A stretch of 38,630 bases of DNA, taken from the NCBI GenBank assembly GCA_910584125.1, contig CAJTXU010000026.1, forward strand, positions 1 to 38,630. Direction: 5' to 3'. A program made the translations under genes and the position numbers. This DNA comes from an uncultured Muribaculaceae bacterium (GTDB taxonomy: Bacteria > Bacteroidota > Bacteroidia > Bacteroidales > Muribaculaceae). Shown one piece after another: positions 1-8,096 of this stretch. The notes under the pieces were generated by a model, which had not been told where the DNA came from, ran no database searches, and saw only the letters and a list, made by a program, of their open reading frames with translations. The stretch's first letter is position 1; each line of letters starts with the position of its first letter.

Positions 1-86
1 TATGCTCAAAAATAGCTTCGCATCTGATATGCATTTAATTTGACCACTTACTTAGTCCAATAAATATAAAGTATTATATATTCATT

Positions 87-114
87 CAATAAGATAACAT
101 CAATAAGATAACAT
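87..114. repeat. 14-bp tandem duplication
   Basis: The unit CAATAAGATAACAT occurs twice head to tail (87-100 and 101-114). It lies in an AT-rich gene-free stretch (1-223) downstream of the outer-membrane protein gene. Nothing else in that stretch looks functional. Confidence 0.7.
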
Positions 115-223
115 CTAAGTCCAAGACTCAAGACCCAAGACTAAACTACGACAGGCAATCTCTAAGCCTCAAGCCTCGAACCTCGGATCTCAGGTGTCAT
201 AATCATGGCTATGACGTGCCGGG

Positions 224-2536
224 TCAGAATCGTGATTTCTCGGAGTTGCCGGCGCCGGTGCCGCGATAGCGGTCGCGGGTAGTGTTGAAGCGGTACTGGA
301 GAGTGAGCATTACCGACCTGCCTGGAGTGAAGTTCTTCTGGACAAGCTGCACGGCATCGTTATAAAAGGCACCTTCATTCCGCGATGTGTCGAACAGGTC
401 CTTTGCTTCGAGGGTGATGCTGAACGCATTGTCGAAGAATCCTTTGTAGATCTTGGCATTCACGTACCAGGGAGTATTAGTCAGTTTCATATTGTTGTCC
501 CACAAGTGGGTCATCAGCTGGGCGTCCACGTTGAGCCAGATGTCGAAAGGAAGGTGGATTGCGTTCTGCCATTGGAAGAGAAAGCCCGGAGCATTCATCT
601 TCATCGCTTTCCCCTTGACCGACAGAGTGAGCCACTGCTTCATCATGCCGACATTCACGCGGGGTGACCATATGCCGATCTGAAACTGACCGCCTACGAA
701 GGCCTGAAGATAATGGCGGTGGTCAAGATTTGCCGTGCGAATGATGGTTGCCTCCCCTTCAACTCCGTAAGGCTCTGTGATGTGATATACACCGTCCTTG
801 AAATATATATAAGACAACTGTGCGAAGAACTGACGCCACTGTGCCATATATTCCGCAGTCTGGATTTCTGTGGGTTTAAGATATGGGTTGCCGGTCTCAT
901 AGGTGAGGCGGTTGATATAGCTGACGGCTCCGTCGAGCTGACCGTAGCCGGGGCGGACTGTTTTCCCCGAGTAGTTCAGGCCCATGCGGACCTTCCCAAT
1001 CTGTGTGGCGACGTTAAGCGACGGGAACAGATTGTCGTAAGTCTTGCTCTGACCGTCACGATGCTCTCCCATTTCATAATAATCGAATTTCACGTGCTCA
1101 TAGCGGAGTCCGACGCCTACATTGAAGCGTCCGAACTGCCGCCCGAACTCCACAAAAGCGGCGATGTTGCTTTCATCCACACGGTTGTCGGCATCCGAAA
1201 CTTCAGGGATGTTAGCGGTAAAGAGATTCGTGGTTCGCGTATTGGTGTATTCCTCTCCAAACCGTATCTGTCCTTGCCAGAGAGGATGGCTGACAACTAA
1301 TTTTTCGGCAAACATTCGGTTGCGGTTTATCGAAGTGGTGCTGACATTGCGTTCCTCTCCCATTTCACTGAGTTCGTCGCTGAATGCGGTTTCACGTTTT
1401 TTGTTCCACAGATAGTCTGCATTGAAGTCAAGGTTGAATCTACCGACAGTTCCGTTATAATACATGTTGATGTTGTGGCACGGTAGTGCCGTGAATCGGT
1501 TGTTTAAATCAGAATTGTAGCGGTCAAGCAGAGTGCCGTTCAGCCAGACTTCGCTTGGAATAGTTCCGGTGGTGTGGTGTCGGTTCCAACTGTTTTGATA
1601 ATATGCTCCGATGCTGTGCCTGTCGTTGAACATGAAAGAGAAACCGAGTTTGCCTGTCATATCGTTGTATGATTGCTTGCCTATTGTGCGGAACGACTGA
1701 TTGTATGTGCCCGATGCAGTGACAGTAGTCATATCGTTCGTTCGGTCGTCGCGGTTATTGCCGTACCACCAGCCATAGTTGGCGAAAATTTCGAGTCCAC
1801 GGGTGCGATACTTGAGGTCGATCGAGTTGCCGGTGCGAAAATAATGCTGAAAACCGTTGTCGGTCCTGACGGTTCCGCTGAATCCGTCGCCTTTCGGCGG
1901 CTTGGTGCGTATCAGGATCACAGACTTCACGTTTGCTGCATACGCCGCCCCGGGATTGGTGATTACCGACACGTTCTTCATGTCCTGCGAATTGAGCTGG
2001 GCGAGTTCCTGGAGGTCGTTGACCTTTCGTCCGTTTATGTAGATTTCAGGCTCGCCCTTGCCGAACACTTCCAGTTTGCCGCTGTTGTCGACCACCATCG
2101 GCACGTGGGCCAGCACATCGTTGGCGGTTCCGGCTATTGCGAGCGGACTGCCCTCGACGTCGGTCACAAGGGCGTTGCCTTTCATTGTGGTGGCCGGACG
2201 CGACGCCCTGACCACGACCTCCCCGAGTTCGCTGACGCATGGCGTGAGCCTTACCACGCCGAGATTGCCTGAGACCGGAACCGGCAGGGATATTGTCTCA
2301 TATCCTACCGACGACATCCTTACGGTGAGATTTCCATCGACGGAGGTACTTATGGAGAACTTCCCCGCCTGGTCTGTCACTGTGCCTGCGACGTAGGTTG
2401 AGTCGCTGTAGAGAACGACATTCACGAAGCCCGTAGGAGACTCGTTTTCACCTACTGTTTTTCCCGTTATCTCCCGTCCGAAAGCCGTAGCCACAGTGGC
2501 GGCCGCCAAGAGAATCATAAAGAGTTTTGATTTCAT
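224..2536 (-). CDS. Outer membrane beta-barrel protein (CarboxypepD_reg-like + plug + OMP_b-brl_3)
   Basis: A 770-residue protein of the TonB-dependent-receptor-like outer-membrane family of Bacteroidetes. It has an N-terminal signal peptide (residues 1 to about 20, ending near ATAFG). A carboxypeptidase-regulatory-like beta-sandwich follows at about 22-100 (GKTVGENESPTGFVNV, then VGYETISLPV). A plug-like domain at about 105-215 includes EIYINGRKV. A long aromatic-rich barrel of the OMP_b-brl_3 type runs to the C-terminus. No SusD partner is adjacent, so a glycan-import role is not indicated; peptide, metal or envelope-stress roles are possible. The ATG at 2536 is preceded by a good Bacteroidetes -7 box and by phased TTAAGAC repeats. 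The neighbour upstream is a membrane-bound HTH regulator, a plausible controller. The substrate is unknown. Confidence 0.85.
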   Translation of the reverse strand: MKSKLFMILLAAATVATAFGREITGKTVGENESPTGFVNVVLYSDSTYVAGTVTDQAGKFSISTSVDGNLTVRMSSVGYETISLPVPVSGNLGVVRLTPCVSELGEVVVRASRPATTMKGNALVTDVEGSPLAIAGTANDVLAHVPMVVDNSGKLEVFGKGEPEIYINGRKVNDLQELAQLNSQDMKNVSVITNPGAAYAANVKSVILIRTKPPKGDGFSGTVRTDNGFQHYFRTGNSIDLKYRTRGLEIFANYGWWYGNNRDDRTNDMTTVTASGTYNQSFRTIGKQSYNDMTGKLGFSFMFNDRHSIGAYYQNSWNRHHTTGTIPSEVWLNGTLLDRYNSDLNNRFTALPCHNINMYYNGTVGRFNLDFNADYLWNKKRETAFSDELSEMGEERNVSTTSINRNRMFAEKLVVSHPLWQGQIRFGEEYTNTRTTNLFTANIPEVSDADNRVDESNIAAFVEFGRQFGRFNVGVGLRYEHVKFDYYEMGEHRDGQSKTYDNLFPSLNVATQIGKVRMGLNYSGKTVRPGYGQLDGAVSYINRLTYETGNPYLKPTEIQTAEYMAQWRQFFAQLSYIYFKDGVYHITEPYGVEGEATIIRTANLDHRHYLQAFVGGQFQIGIWSPRVNVGMMKQWLTLSVKGKAMKMNAPGFLFQWQNAIHLPFDIWLNVDAQLMTHLWDNNMKLTNTPWYVNAKIYKGFFDNAFSITLEAKDLFDTSRNEGAFYNDAVQLVQKNFTPGRSVMLTLQYRFNTTRDRYRGTGAGNSEKSRF

Positions 2537-2569
2537 TTCACATTCGTTTTTTAGTGATTTTCCGATTGC

Positions 2570-2601
2570 AAAATTACATCTAAGGGAGGCTTAACGCCAA
2601 A
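2570..2601 (-). promoter_or_regulatory. Candidate Bacteroidetes promoter of the outer-membrane protein gene
   Basis: On the minus strand, TTTG (2601-2598) and TAATTTTG (2577-2570) are separated by 20 bp. This matches the Bacteroidetes -33/-7 consensus TTTG / TAnnTTTG. The -7 box is about 35 bp upstream of the ATG at 2536. Confidence 0.6.
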
Positions 2602-2608
2602 TGTAAAA

Positions 2609-2701
2609 GTCTTAATGTAAGAGATGCAACCGGCTGATAATCAGTGGTTGCATCTCTTAAAAGTCTTAATTGCGTGTCGCGTTGTCTTAACAGTGTCTTA
2701 A
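2609..2701 (-). promoter_or_regulatory. Four same-orientation TTAAGAC repeats, helically phased
   Basis: TTAAGAC on the minus strand (GTCTTAA on plus) occurs at 2609-2615, 2663-2669, 2684-2690 and 2695-2701. Steps between copies are 54, 21 and 11 bp, close to five, two and one helical turns. The nearest copy ends 7 bp upstream of the -33 TTTG of the outer-membrane protein gene, and the farthest overlaps the stop codon of the neighbouring regulator gene. This arrangement suggests activator binding sites. The binding protein is not known. Confidence 0.45.
2618..2659. terminator. 14-bp-arm inverted repeat downstream of the TPR/HTH gene
   Basis: Arms 2618-2631 and 2646-2659 are perfectly complementary (TAAGAGATGCAACC). 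The 14-nt loop contains a second small stem (CTGAT/ATCAG). It lies just downstream of the TPR/HTH gene on the minus strand. There is no strong U-tract, so it is either a weak terminator or a regulatory hairpin within the repeat-rich promoter region. Confidence 0.5.
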
Positions 2702-4467
2702 ATCCCGGCATCTTCCTGCAGGAAGCGGACGATATCCTCCTTTTCGGGCACTCCGAGCTTCTTTCTGATAGATGATTTGCGGACGTAGATTGTGGAGGTC
2801 GTCTGCCCGGTTATGACGCTTATCTCCTTGGTCGAAAAATCAGCCACCATCAGCACGATTATCTGTTCCTCCTTCAGGCTGAGCTCATCGCCATGCCTTT
2901 CGTGAAGCTTGCTGTAGAATCCGGAATAAAGATTGTCGATGATCTCGAAGACATTGTCCCAGTCCACGAGTTCCCGGCCGGTGTTGCCTTCGATCGACGA
3001 TATCCGGCGCAGCATCTCTCGGTTCTGTTCTGTCGGGGTTTCTGCCACCATCCTGATGATGCCGAGCTGCCGGAGCATCGCGCCGCGCAATGCCGCCGAA
3101 TCCCTGTGCCTGGTTTCCTCGGCCTCCGGGCCGTCGGCTTCCTTGTCGCCGGCTTCCTTGTCGCCGGTTTCCGCACTCTCATCCGCCTCATCCTTTGGTT
3201 CCTCGTCGGCTTCATCGGCCTTCGGCGCGGGCATGGCCCGATACTCGTCGACCATTTTCTGCAGGGCTTCTATGCGTTCCTCGCTTTCGCGTTCACGTTG
3301 GCGCCGAGCCCTTATGATCCATATAGAGCCGGTTGCGACAATCAGGGCCAGAAGGCTTATGATGAGGATTATCACCGTTTTGTGTTTGCTTTCCGCTTTG
3401 AGGGCCAACGCACGGTTTTGCTGACGCAGCGCACCGCGTTCCGACTCCCACTGCGAGGCCATCGCACGGTTGAAGCGCTCGTTCTGCCGGTTGTTGAGGC
3501 CATTGATGTGCATCAGCTTGATGCGCCCCGTACACTTGAAGTCGATGATGGCGTTGAGCAGGTTGCTGTAGCTCCGATAATACGCGTCGTCATCCTTTCT
3601 CAGTTTGCCGGCCACGCTGTCTGCCAAAGCGAGATTGCGCGCGGCCCGGGAGACATCGCCGGAGTTCAGGGCGTTGATCGCATGTTGGAAATAGAGCAGG
3701 TCGGCCGCTTCGTTGTCAGGTCCCGCTTTGCGGAAGATATCGCTTACCAGCGCGTCGCTTTCGGCGCTCATCCCTTTCTCGGTCAGCAACTGCGCCTTTT
3801 CAACCTCGAACACGAACTGCTTGTCGCCCCACTTGTTGTCGCGCGCATAGTCGATGAGTTCATCGAGAAGCCGAAGGGCTGAGTCGGTCTCGCCGGCATA
3901 TTCATAGGCAGACAAAAGCATATATCGGGACTCCATCTTTCTCATGGAGTCAGTCTCCAGCCGATGAAGTCTTTTGGCATAAGGGACAAGCGGGCTGCCC
4001 TGATATTCTGAGGCACCGAGCAAAACTCGGGCCCTCAGGGTCTGCGCCATAACTGAATCAGGCACATCCGCGAGCGAGGAAAGTGAGTCAAGCATGGCGA
4101 TGGCGCCTGGAGTGTCGCCGGTCCAGAACCGATACCACGCCAGGACCATGCCGCTGCGGACGTCTCGCACCACATCCTTGCCGCGATAATATTCATGGGC
4201 GACACGGATTAGTGAGTCTCCGATCATCGATTGGTTGCGGCTCAGGTGTCCATATCCCTTGAGATAATGATACTTGGCCCGCAGCGAGTCCTGTTTCAGT
4301 TCCGAAGGGTCTATGGCATCCAAGATGCCCAACGCGCTGTCGGGATTGCTCTGCATCAGCTTTTCGGCCCGGTCTATATCCTCATCGTACCGGGACATCG
4401 TCTTCGAGCATGAAGCGATGCCCAGTACAGCAAGGGACATTAATATGTATATTAGTTTTTTAATCAT
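2698..4467 (-). CDS. Membrane-anchored TPR protein with C-terminal LuxR-type HTH
   Basis: The frame is open from a TTG at 4482, but the ATG at 4467 gives a clean lipoprotein-like signal (MIKKLIYILMSLAVLGIASC, Cys20), so that start is preferred (589 aa). Residues about 25-335 are helical TPR-like repeats, predicted periplasmic. A membrane helix follows at about 370-392 (VIILIISLLALIVATGSIWI). Next come a coiled, acidic linker with GDKEA repeats and a C-terminal helix-turn-helix (EISVITGQTTSTIYVRKSSI). This architecture is common in Bacteroidales, where it is thought to couple envelope sensing to transcription. The outer-membrane protein gene immediately downstream is a candidate target. The ligand is unknown. 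Confidence 0.8.
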   Translation of the reverse strand: MIKKLIYILMSLAVLGIASCSKTMSRYDEDIDRAEKLMQSNPDSALGILDAIDPSELKQDSLRAKYHYLKGYGHLSRNQSMIGDSLIRVAHEYYRGKDVVRDVRSGMVLAWYRFWTGDTPGAIAMLDSLSSLADVPDSVMAQTLRARVLLGASEYQGSPLVPYAKRLHRLETDSMRKMESRYMLLSAYEYAGETDSALRLLDELIDYARDNKWGDKQFVFEVEKAQLLTEKGMSAESDALVSDIFRKAGPDNEAADLLYFQHAINALNSGDVSRAARNLALADSVAGKLRKDDDAYYRSYSNLLNAIIDFKCTGRIKLMHINGLNNRQNERFNRAMASQWESERGALRQQNRALALKAESKHKTVIILIISLLALIVATGSIWIIRARRQRERESEERIEALQKMVDEYRAMPAPKADEADEEPKDEADESAETGDKEAGDKEADGPEAEETRHRDSAALRGAMLRQLGIIRMVAETPTEQNREMLRRISSIEGNTGRELVDWDNVFEIIDNLYSGFYSKLHERHGDELSLKEEQIIVLMVADFSTKEISVITGQTTSTIYVRKSSIRKKLGVPEKEDIVRFLQEDAGI

Positions 4468-4507
4468 GTTTATTCTTTCCAAATGCGGATAATGCAGAAA
4501 GTGCAGA

Positions 4508-5583
4508 TTATTTCAGCTCTAACTCAATGTCCTCTATTGAGGGCAGAGAACTCTTAAATTCGTCGGGGATGAATTTAGTAAGTTGGAATTCTGCGCCCCA
4601 ATCGGCTGTGATGACGATTCAAGCGCATATTGAGCAAGCACATTGTCTTTGTCGTTGCATACCAGAAGCCCGATAGTTGGGTTGTCCTGCTCTGTTTTCA
4701 ATATGTGATTTACTGCCGTCATGTAGGTGCCGAGCTGCCCGATGTCGCCGGCTCCGAATGTACCCGTCTTGACTTCTATAACACAATAGGAGTGCAATTT
4801 TATATTATAAAACAGTAAATCAATGAATTGCTCCGTGTGGCCAACTTTGAGACGATACTCTTCCCCAACGTATGCAAAGCCCGATCCAAGTTCGAGCAGG
4901 AAACGGGATATATTTGACATCAGAGCCTTTTTCAACTCACGTTCCTTATATGGCTCGGTCATTTCGGTAAAGTCGAAAATATACGGGTCTTTGGTCAATT
5001 CCTGGGCAAGGTCGCTGTCGGGAGCCGGCAGCAGACGAGAAAAACTTGTCAACGCCTTGCCTTGACGCAGATGCAGATTAGTGTCAATAAATGATTTCAA
5101 AATATTTCTCGACCAACCCTCTTCGACAACCTTATGAGCATAGAATAGCGCGGTATCCCGTTCTCCTTTTTCGAAATATTTATCTATCAGTGTCCGATGA
5201 TGCCCCCATGGGACAGAAAACATAAAATCGCCCACAAGTTGTGGGCACATCTCGGTTTCAGAATTGTCCACAACTTGTGGGCAATTTGTAGCGGGCTCGC
5301 TATAAAGAAGATACATCTTCTTCATATATTGCAGGTTCTGCCGTGAAAAGCCCTCTGATTCCGGAATAGCCTCTTTCAAATCCTGACTGAGATTCCGATA
5401 GAAACTGCTGCCATAAACATTCTCGGCATCACGGGCTACGATGTCACGACCGAGCGACCAGTAGAAGCGCAGCATCTCGCAGTTCACTTGGGCAGCAGCC
5501 TTAATCTGACTGCGGCGGTATCGTTCTTTCAACTCCTGTATCCACCGGGAGTATTCGGCGTCGGTTTTTATCAGTTTGCTCAT
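4508..5583 (-). pseudogene. YhcG-type PDDEXK nuclease (DUF1016), C-terminal frameshift
   Basis: The open frame runs 5583 to 4534 (349 aa). It has an N-terminal DUF1016-type helical domain (YRRSQIKAAAQVNCEMLRFYW) and a PDDEXK nuclease domain with FIDLLFYN and VIEVKTG (D...E-x-K). After SSQPIGA the frame turns into QNSNLLNSSP and stops at 4534. The next frame reads AEFQLTKFIPDEF, then SLPSIEDIELELK, and stops at 4508, which is the tail expected for this family. A single-base loss in or beside the CCCC/GGGG run at about 4592-4600 explains this. The catalytic core is intact, so the product may still work. Members of this family have been linked to DNA repair or mobile-element defence; the role here is unknown. 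The ATG at 5583 is clear. Confidence 0.75.
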
Positions 5584-5769
5584 GTTTTACATTCTTGTGG
5601 CTAACCAAATTACAAAATTACAAAAATATTCTGATACTGAAGACATAATCCCTCCTATAATCGGCTGTCAATCCATAAGCCGACAAGTTCCGGATTGTCT
5701 GTAAGTCAAAAAAAGGGCAGCGGCAAAGTTCCGTGGATTCAACCTAATGTCAGGACATCTTGTGTGTAG

Positions 5770-5822
5770 CCGGGGGTATTGCGGCGACGGCGCGAAGCGC
5801 ATCGTCGCCGCAATACCCCCGG
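5770..5822. repeat. Perfect 20-bp-arm inverted repeat
   Basis: Left arm 5770-5789 and right arm 5803-5822 are exact reverse complements (CCGGGGGTATTGCGGCGACG). The 13-nt loop contains a further GCGC/GCGC stem. The arms are GC-rich with no U-tract on either side, unlike an intrinsic terminator. Confidence 0.85.
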
Positions 5823-5912
5823 TAGATGAGTGAGTCATATGTGTCGGTGACGACACCTTGTTGCAATTTTGTATGTTGAATTTTGAATTTTACTCCCCTG
5901 ACGCTGACAATC

Positions 5913-5967
5913 GCGTGAGCCCACTGGGGAGGGCGACTGGGACAGTCGCCATCCCCGGTGGCTACGC
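5913..5967. repeat. Long bulged hairpin, REP-like
   Basis: A core stem GGCGACTG/CAGTCGCC (5932-5939 and 5943-5950, loop GGA) is extended outward by CCACTGGGGA/TCCCCGGTGG with one G-T pair. It then continues through AGCC/GGCT and GCGT/ACGC with single-base bulges. The total of about 55 nt folds almost completely. It lies inside the MITE-like element. Confidence 0.7.
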
Positions 5968-6127
5968 AATCGCCAAACGCCGAGTTGTAGTCCGGATGGG
6001 ACTTCTGTTATACTCATATATTCCACGGAACTGCACCGCTGCCCCCACGGCTACAAACGAGATGTCCTGTGGACGGACATTGGGACCATTCCACAGAATA
6101 TGGCACTGCTACGATTTATCGCTTGAT

Positions 6128-6667
6128 TCAGACGTTTTTGCCCATCTCGTATGCCTGAAGCATGTAGGGGGTGTCGTTGATCTCGCCTTTGTGGTAAACT
6201 CCCTTGCCGAAGATGACTCCCATCTCTTTCGAGCCGGGGATGCAGTCGGCCATGCCGCGCATACATGCGAGGGCGGTGTCCATCGTATGTTCCTCATCCT
6301 CCGCAGCGGTCATGATGTAGTACAGCTCCTTGTCGCGTATCACCTCGTATTTCGCCACCATCCGGTCGAACACGGCCTTCAGCTGCGCCGAAATCGAGTA
6401 CATGTACACCGGCGAGGCGAATACGAGCACGTCGGCGTCGAGTATCTTCGGCATCAGAGCGTTCATGTCATCCTTCTTGCAGCATACGCCGTCATGCGAG
6501 CTGCAATAGTAGCATGCCGAACAAAAGCCTATGTTGTGGGCCGAGATGAAATACTTCTCCACCTCGTGACCGGCCTCGGATGCACCTTTGAGAAACTGAT
6601 CGCACAGCGTGTCGGAGTTGCCACCATGTCGGGGACTTCCCGACAGTATCATAATTTTCTTTGCCAT
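6128..6667 (-). CDS. Flavodoxin-family NAD(P)H-dependent reductase
   Basis: A 179-residue protein with the FMN-phosphate-binding loop GSPRHGGNS at residues 9-17 and a cysteine cluster CSACYYCSSHDGVCCKKDD typical of iron-sulfur-flavoprotein-like reductases. VFASPVYMYSISAQLK is the conserved second FMN loop. Such enzymes reduce flavins, quinones or disulfides in the cytoplasm; the substrate cannot be told from sequence. The length is normal for the family and the ATG at 6667 is clear. It is 128 bp downstream of the beta-lactamase gene in the same direction, so co-transcription is possible. Confidence 0.85.
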   Translation of the reverse strand: MAKKIMILSGSPRHGGNSDTLCDQFLKGASEAGHEVEKYFISAHNIGFCSACYYCSSHDGVCCKKDDMNALMPKILDADVLVFASPVYMYSISAQLKAVFDRMVAKYEVIRDKELYYIMTAAEDEEHTMDTALACMRGMADCIPGSKEMGVIFGKGVYHKGEINDTPYMLQAYEMGKNV

Positions 6668-6795
6668 ATGTCAGTGTTGATAAGTATCAGTGTATATTGG
6701 CGTCGTGAATCCCTCGGGGCTTTGCGTTCCGTCAGCGGCATTACGACAATTACAAAGTTCGCGATTTTTGATGATAAATTCAAGCCGCGCATGAC

Positions 6796-8094
6796 TTACT
6801 GCTGTTTCCGGTCGAAAACGAAGGTGGTGCCGGCGGGGAGGTATTCCCAGGTGGATTGGATGAATTTGAGCGTGGCGGTGTCGCCGTCAATGGCGATCTC
6901 CCCTTCAATAAGATTCCCGGCGGCGTCGGTGGCCGAGAATGTCAGGCCGTTGTCGGAGAGAACTCCCATGCCGTCGTCAATCGTCGTGAGGCGCGTAAGG
7001 CCAATCACCACCTTCAGATGGCCGTTGTCCATCTTGGAGACCGTCAGCGTAGAGCCGTCTTCCTCGTTCTCAAATTCGCCTGTTGCGGACGCCTCGGTCG
7101 TGAGCGACTGGAAAACGATTCTTGATATGTCTGCGATTATCTTCTCGGTCTTCGGCATATCATAGCCGGAATCGGCCACGAACACCGCGACAGCATATCC
7201 CTGCCCGTCGGGCATGAAGACATAGCCGGCGTCATTGACGCCAGTGATGCGGCCCTGGGTGTTGAGGCCTCCGGTGCCTGTCTTGTGGCCTATCGTCGCG
7301 CCGGTGCCCGCGAGGGGAGAGGGGAGGCGGCCGCCGCCCGTGTCGCACTGCATCATCATCTCGCCGACAGCTTCAAGCATGGGCGAGTCATGCCGCATCT
7401 CCTGACGATAGAAGCGGTCGAACAGCGAGGCCATCTGCAACGGCGTGGCGCGGTTGGCGTAACAGAGGTATGGGTCAACGTGCATTTCGGCTTCGGTGTT
7501 AAGAATGTGTATCTCGTTGTAGCCGAGTGCTTTCATCAGACTGTCCGTCGTTTGCGGACCTCCTATGCGGCCGAACAGAACGTCGCAGGCGTTGTTGTCG
7601 CTCTGTCGGACGGAGTAGCCTAACACCTCCGACAGCGGAAGGAATATATTGGTCTGTCCATATTTGTCGCGCATCGGGCTCCACGTGTCGCTCCTCATCT
7701 CGCCTGCGGTGATCTTTATCATTTCGTCGAGCTGGATATCGTGCTTGGCGCAGTAGTCGGCCACTGCGAGAGCCTGTGGGAACTTGTAGACGCTGAGCAT
7801 CGGAAAATCTCGGTTGCCGTTGACCGACACCGTGTCTTTGCCATTGACAATCACCGCCACGCCGATGCGTGCGTCCTTGTTGTCGTGTACATACGTCTTC
7901 AGCTCGGTCTCCATGTCAGGATAACGGCTCTCGACCTTGACCACATACTCGTCGTCGCCCGGGACATATCGCTCGAGAGCGACTCTCATCGAGGTGTCAG
8001 CCGCCGTGGCGTTTTGCATAGCTCCCCCCGAGCGGCAGCCCGTGCAGGCCATGACGACCGATAACGATAATAAAGCAAATAATAACTTGTTCAT
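6796..8094 (-). CDS. Class A beta-lactamase-like lipoprotein with extra C-terminal domain
   Basis: The ATG at 8094 (432 aa) is preferred over an in-frame TTG at 8100. A lipoprotein-type signal (MNKLLFALLSLSVVMACTGC) precedes a serine beta-lactamase fold. Active-site motifs are present: S101-V-Y-K104, S165-D-N167, an E-x-E-M-H segment at about 201-205 that includes the deacylation Glu, and K271-T-G273. They resemble the Bacteroidetes A2 group (CepA/CfxA relatives). Those enzymes are about 300-320 residues; here about 100 more residues follow (FENEEDGSTLTVSKMDNGHL to the end), predicted beta-rich. It would act in the periplasm on beta-lactams or a peptidoglycan-like substrate. It lies 2 nt after the BatD-like gene, so the two are almost certainly co-translated. 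Confidence 0.85.
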   Translation of the reverse strand: MNKLLFALLSLSVVMACTGCRSGGAMQNATAADTSMRVALERYVPGDDEYVVKVESRYPDMETELKTYVHDNKDARIGVAVIVNGKDTVSVNGNRDFPMLSVYKFPQALAVADYCAKHDIQLDEMIKITAGEMRSDTWSPMRDKYGQTNIFLPLSEVLGYSVRQSDNNACDVLFGRIGGPQTTDSLMKALGYNEIHILNTEAEMHVDPYLCYANRATPLQMASLFDRFYRQEMRHDSPMLEAVGEMMMQCDTGGGRLPSPLAGTGATIGHKTGTGGLNTQGRITGVNDAGYVFMPDGQGYAVAVFVADSGYDMPKTEKIIADISRIVFQSLTTEASATGEFENEEDGSTLTVSKMDNGHLKVVIGLTRLTTIDDGMGVLSDNGLTFSATDAAGNLIEGEIAIDGDTATLKFIQSTWEYLPAGTTFVFDRKQQ

Positions 8095-8096
8095 AA

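Larger units (their letters stand above)
5715..6044. repeat. 330-bp MITE-like element with 23-bp inverted ends
   Basis: The ends 5715-5737 and 6022-6044 are inverted copies sharing GGGCAGCGG, a 3-nt variable core and AGTTCCGTGGA (20 of 23 positions match). The interior has no convincing ORF and carries two strong palindromes (5770-5822 and 5913-5967). It fills most of the 544-bp gap between the YhcG-type gene and the flavodoxin-family gene. No target-site duplication is obvious. A non-autonomous transposable element or a repeated extragenic element is inferred. Confidence 0.5.

Noticed and set aside
2893..3882. A 329-codon plus-strand frame opposite the TPR/HTH gene
   Set aside because: Antisense shadow in GC-rich coding DNA with no motif or ribosome-binding context.
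5858..7165. A 435-codon open frame on the plus strand
   Set aside because: It runs antisense through the MITE-like element, the flavodoxin-family gene and the beta-lactamase gene, whose minus-strand proteins have clear motifs. Its own product has no recognisable features.
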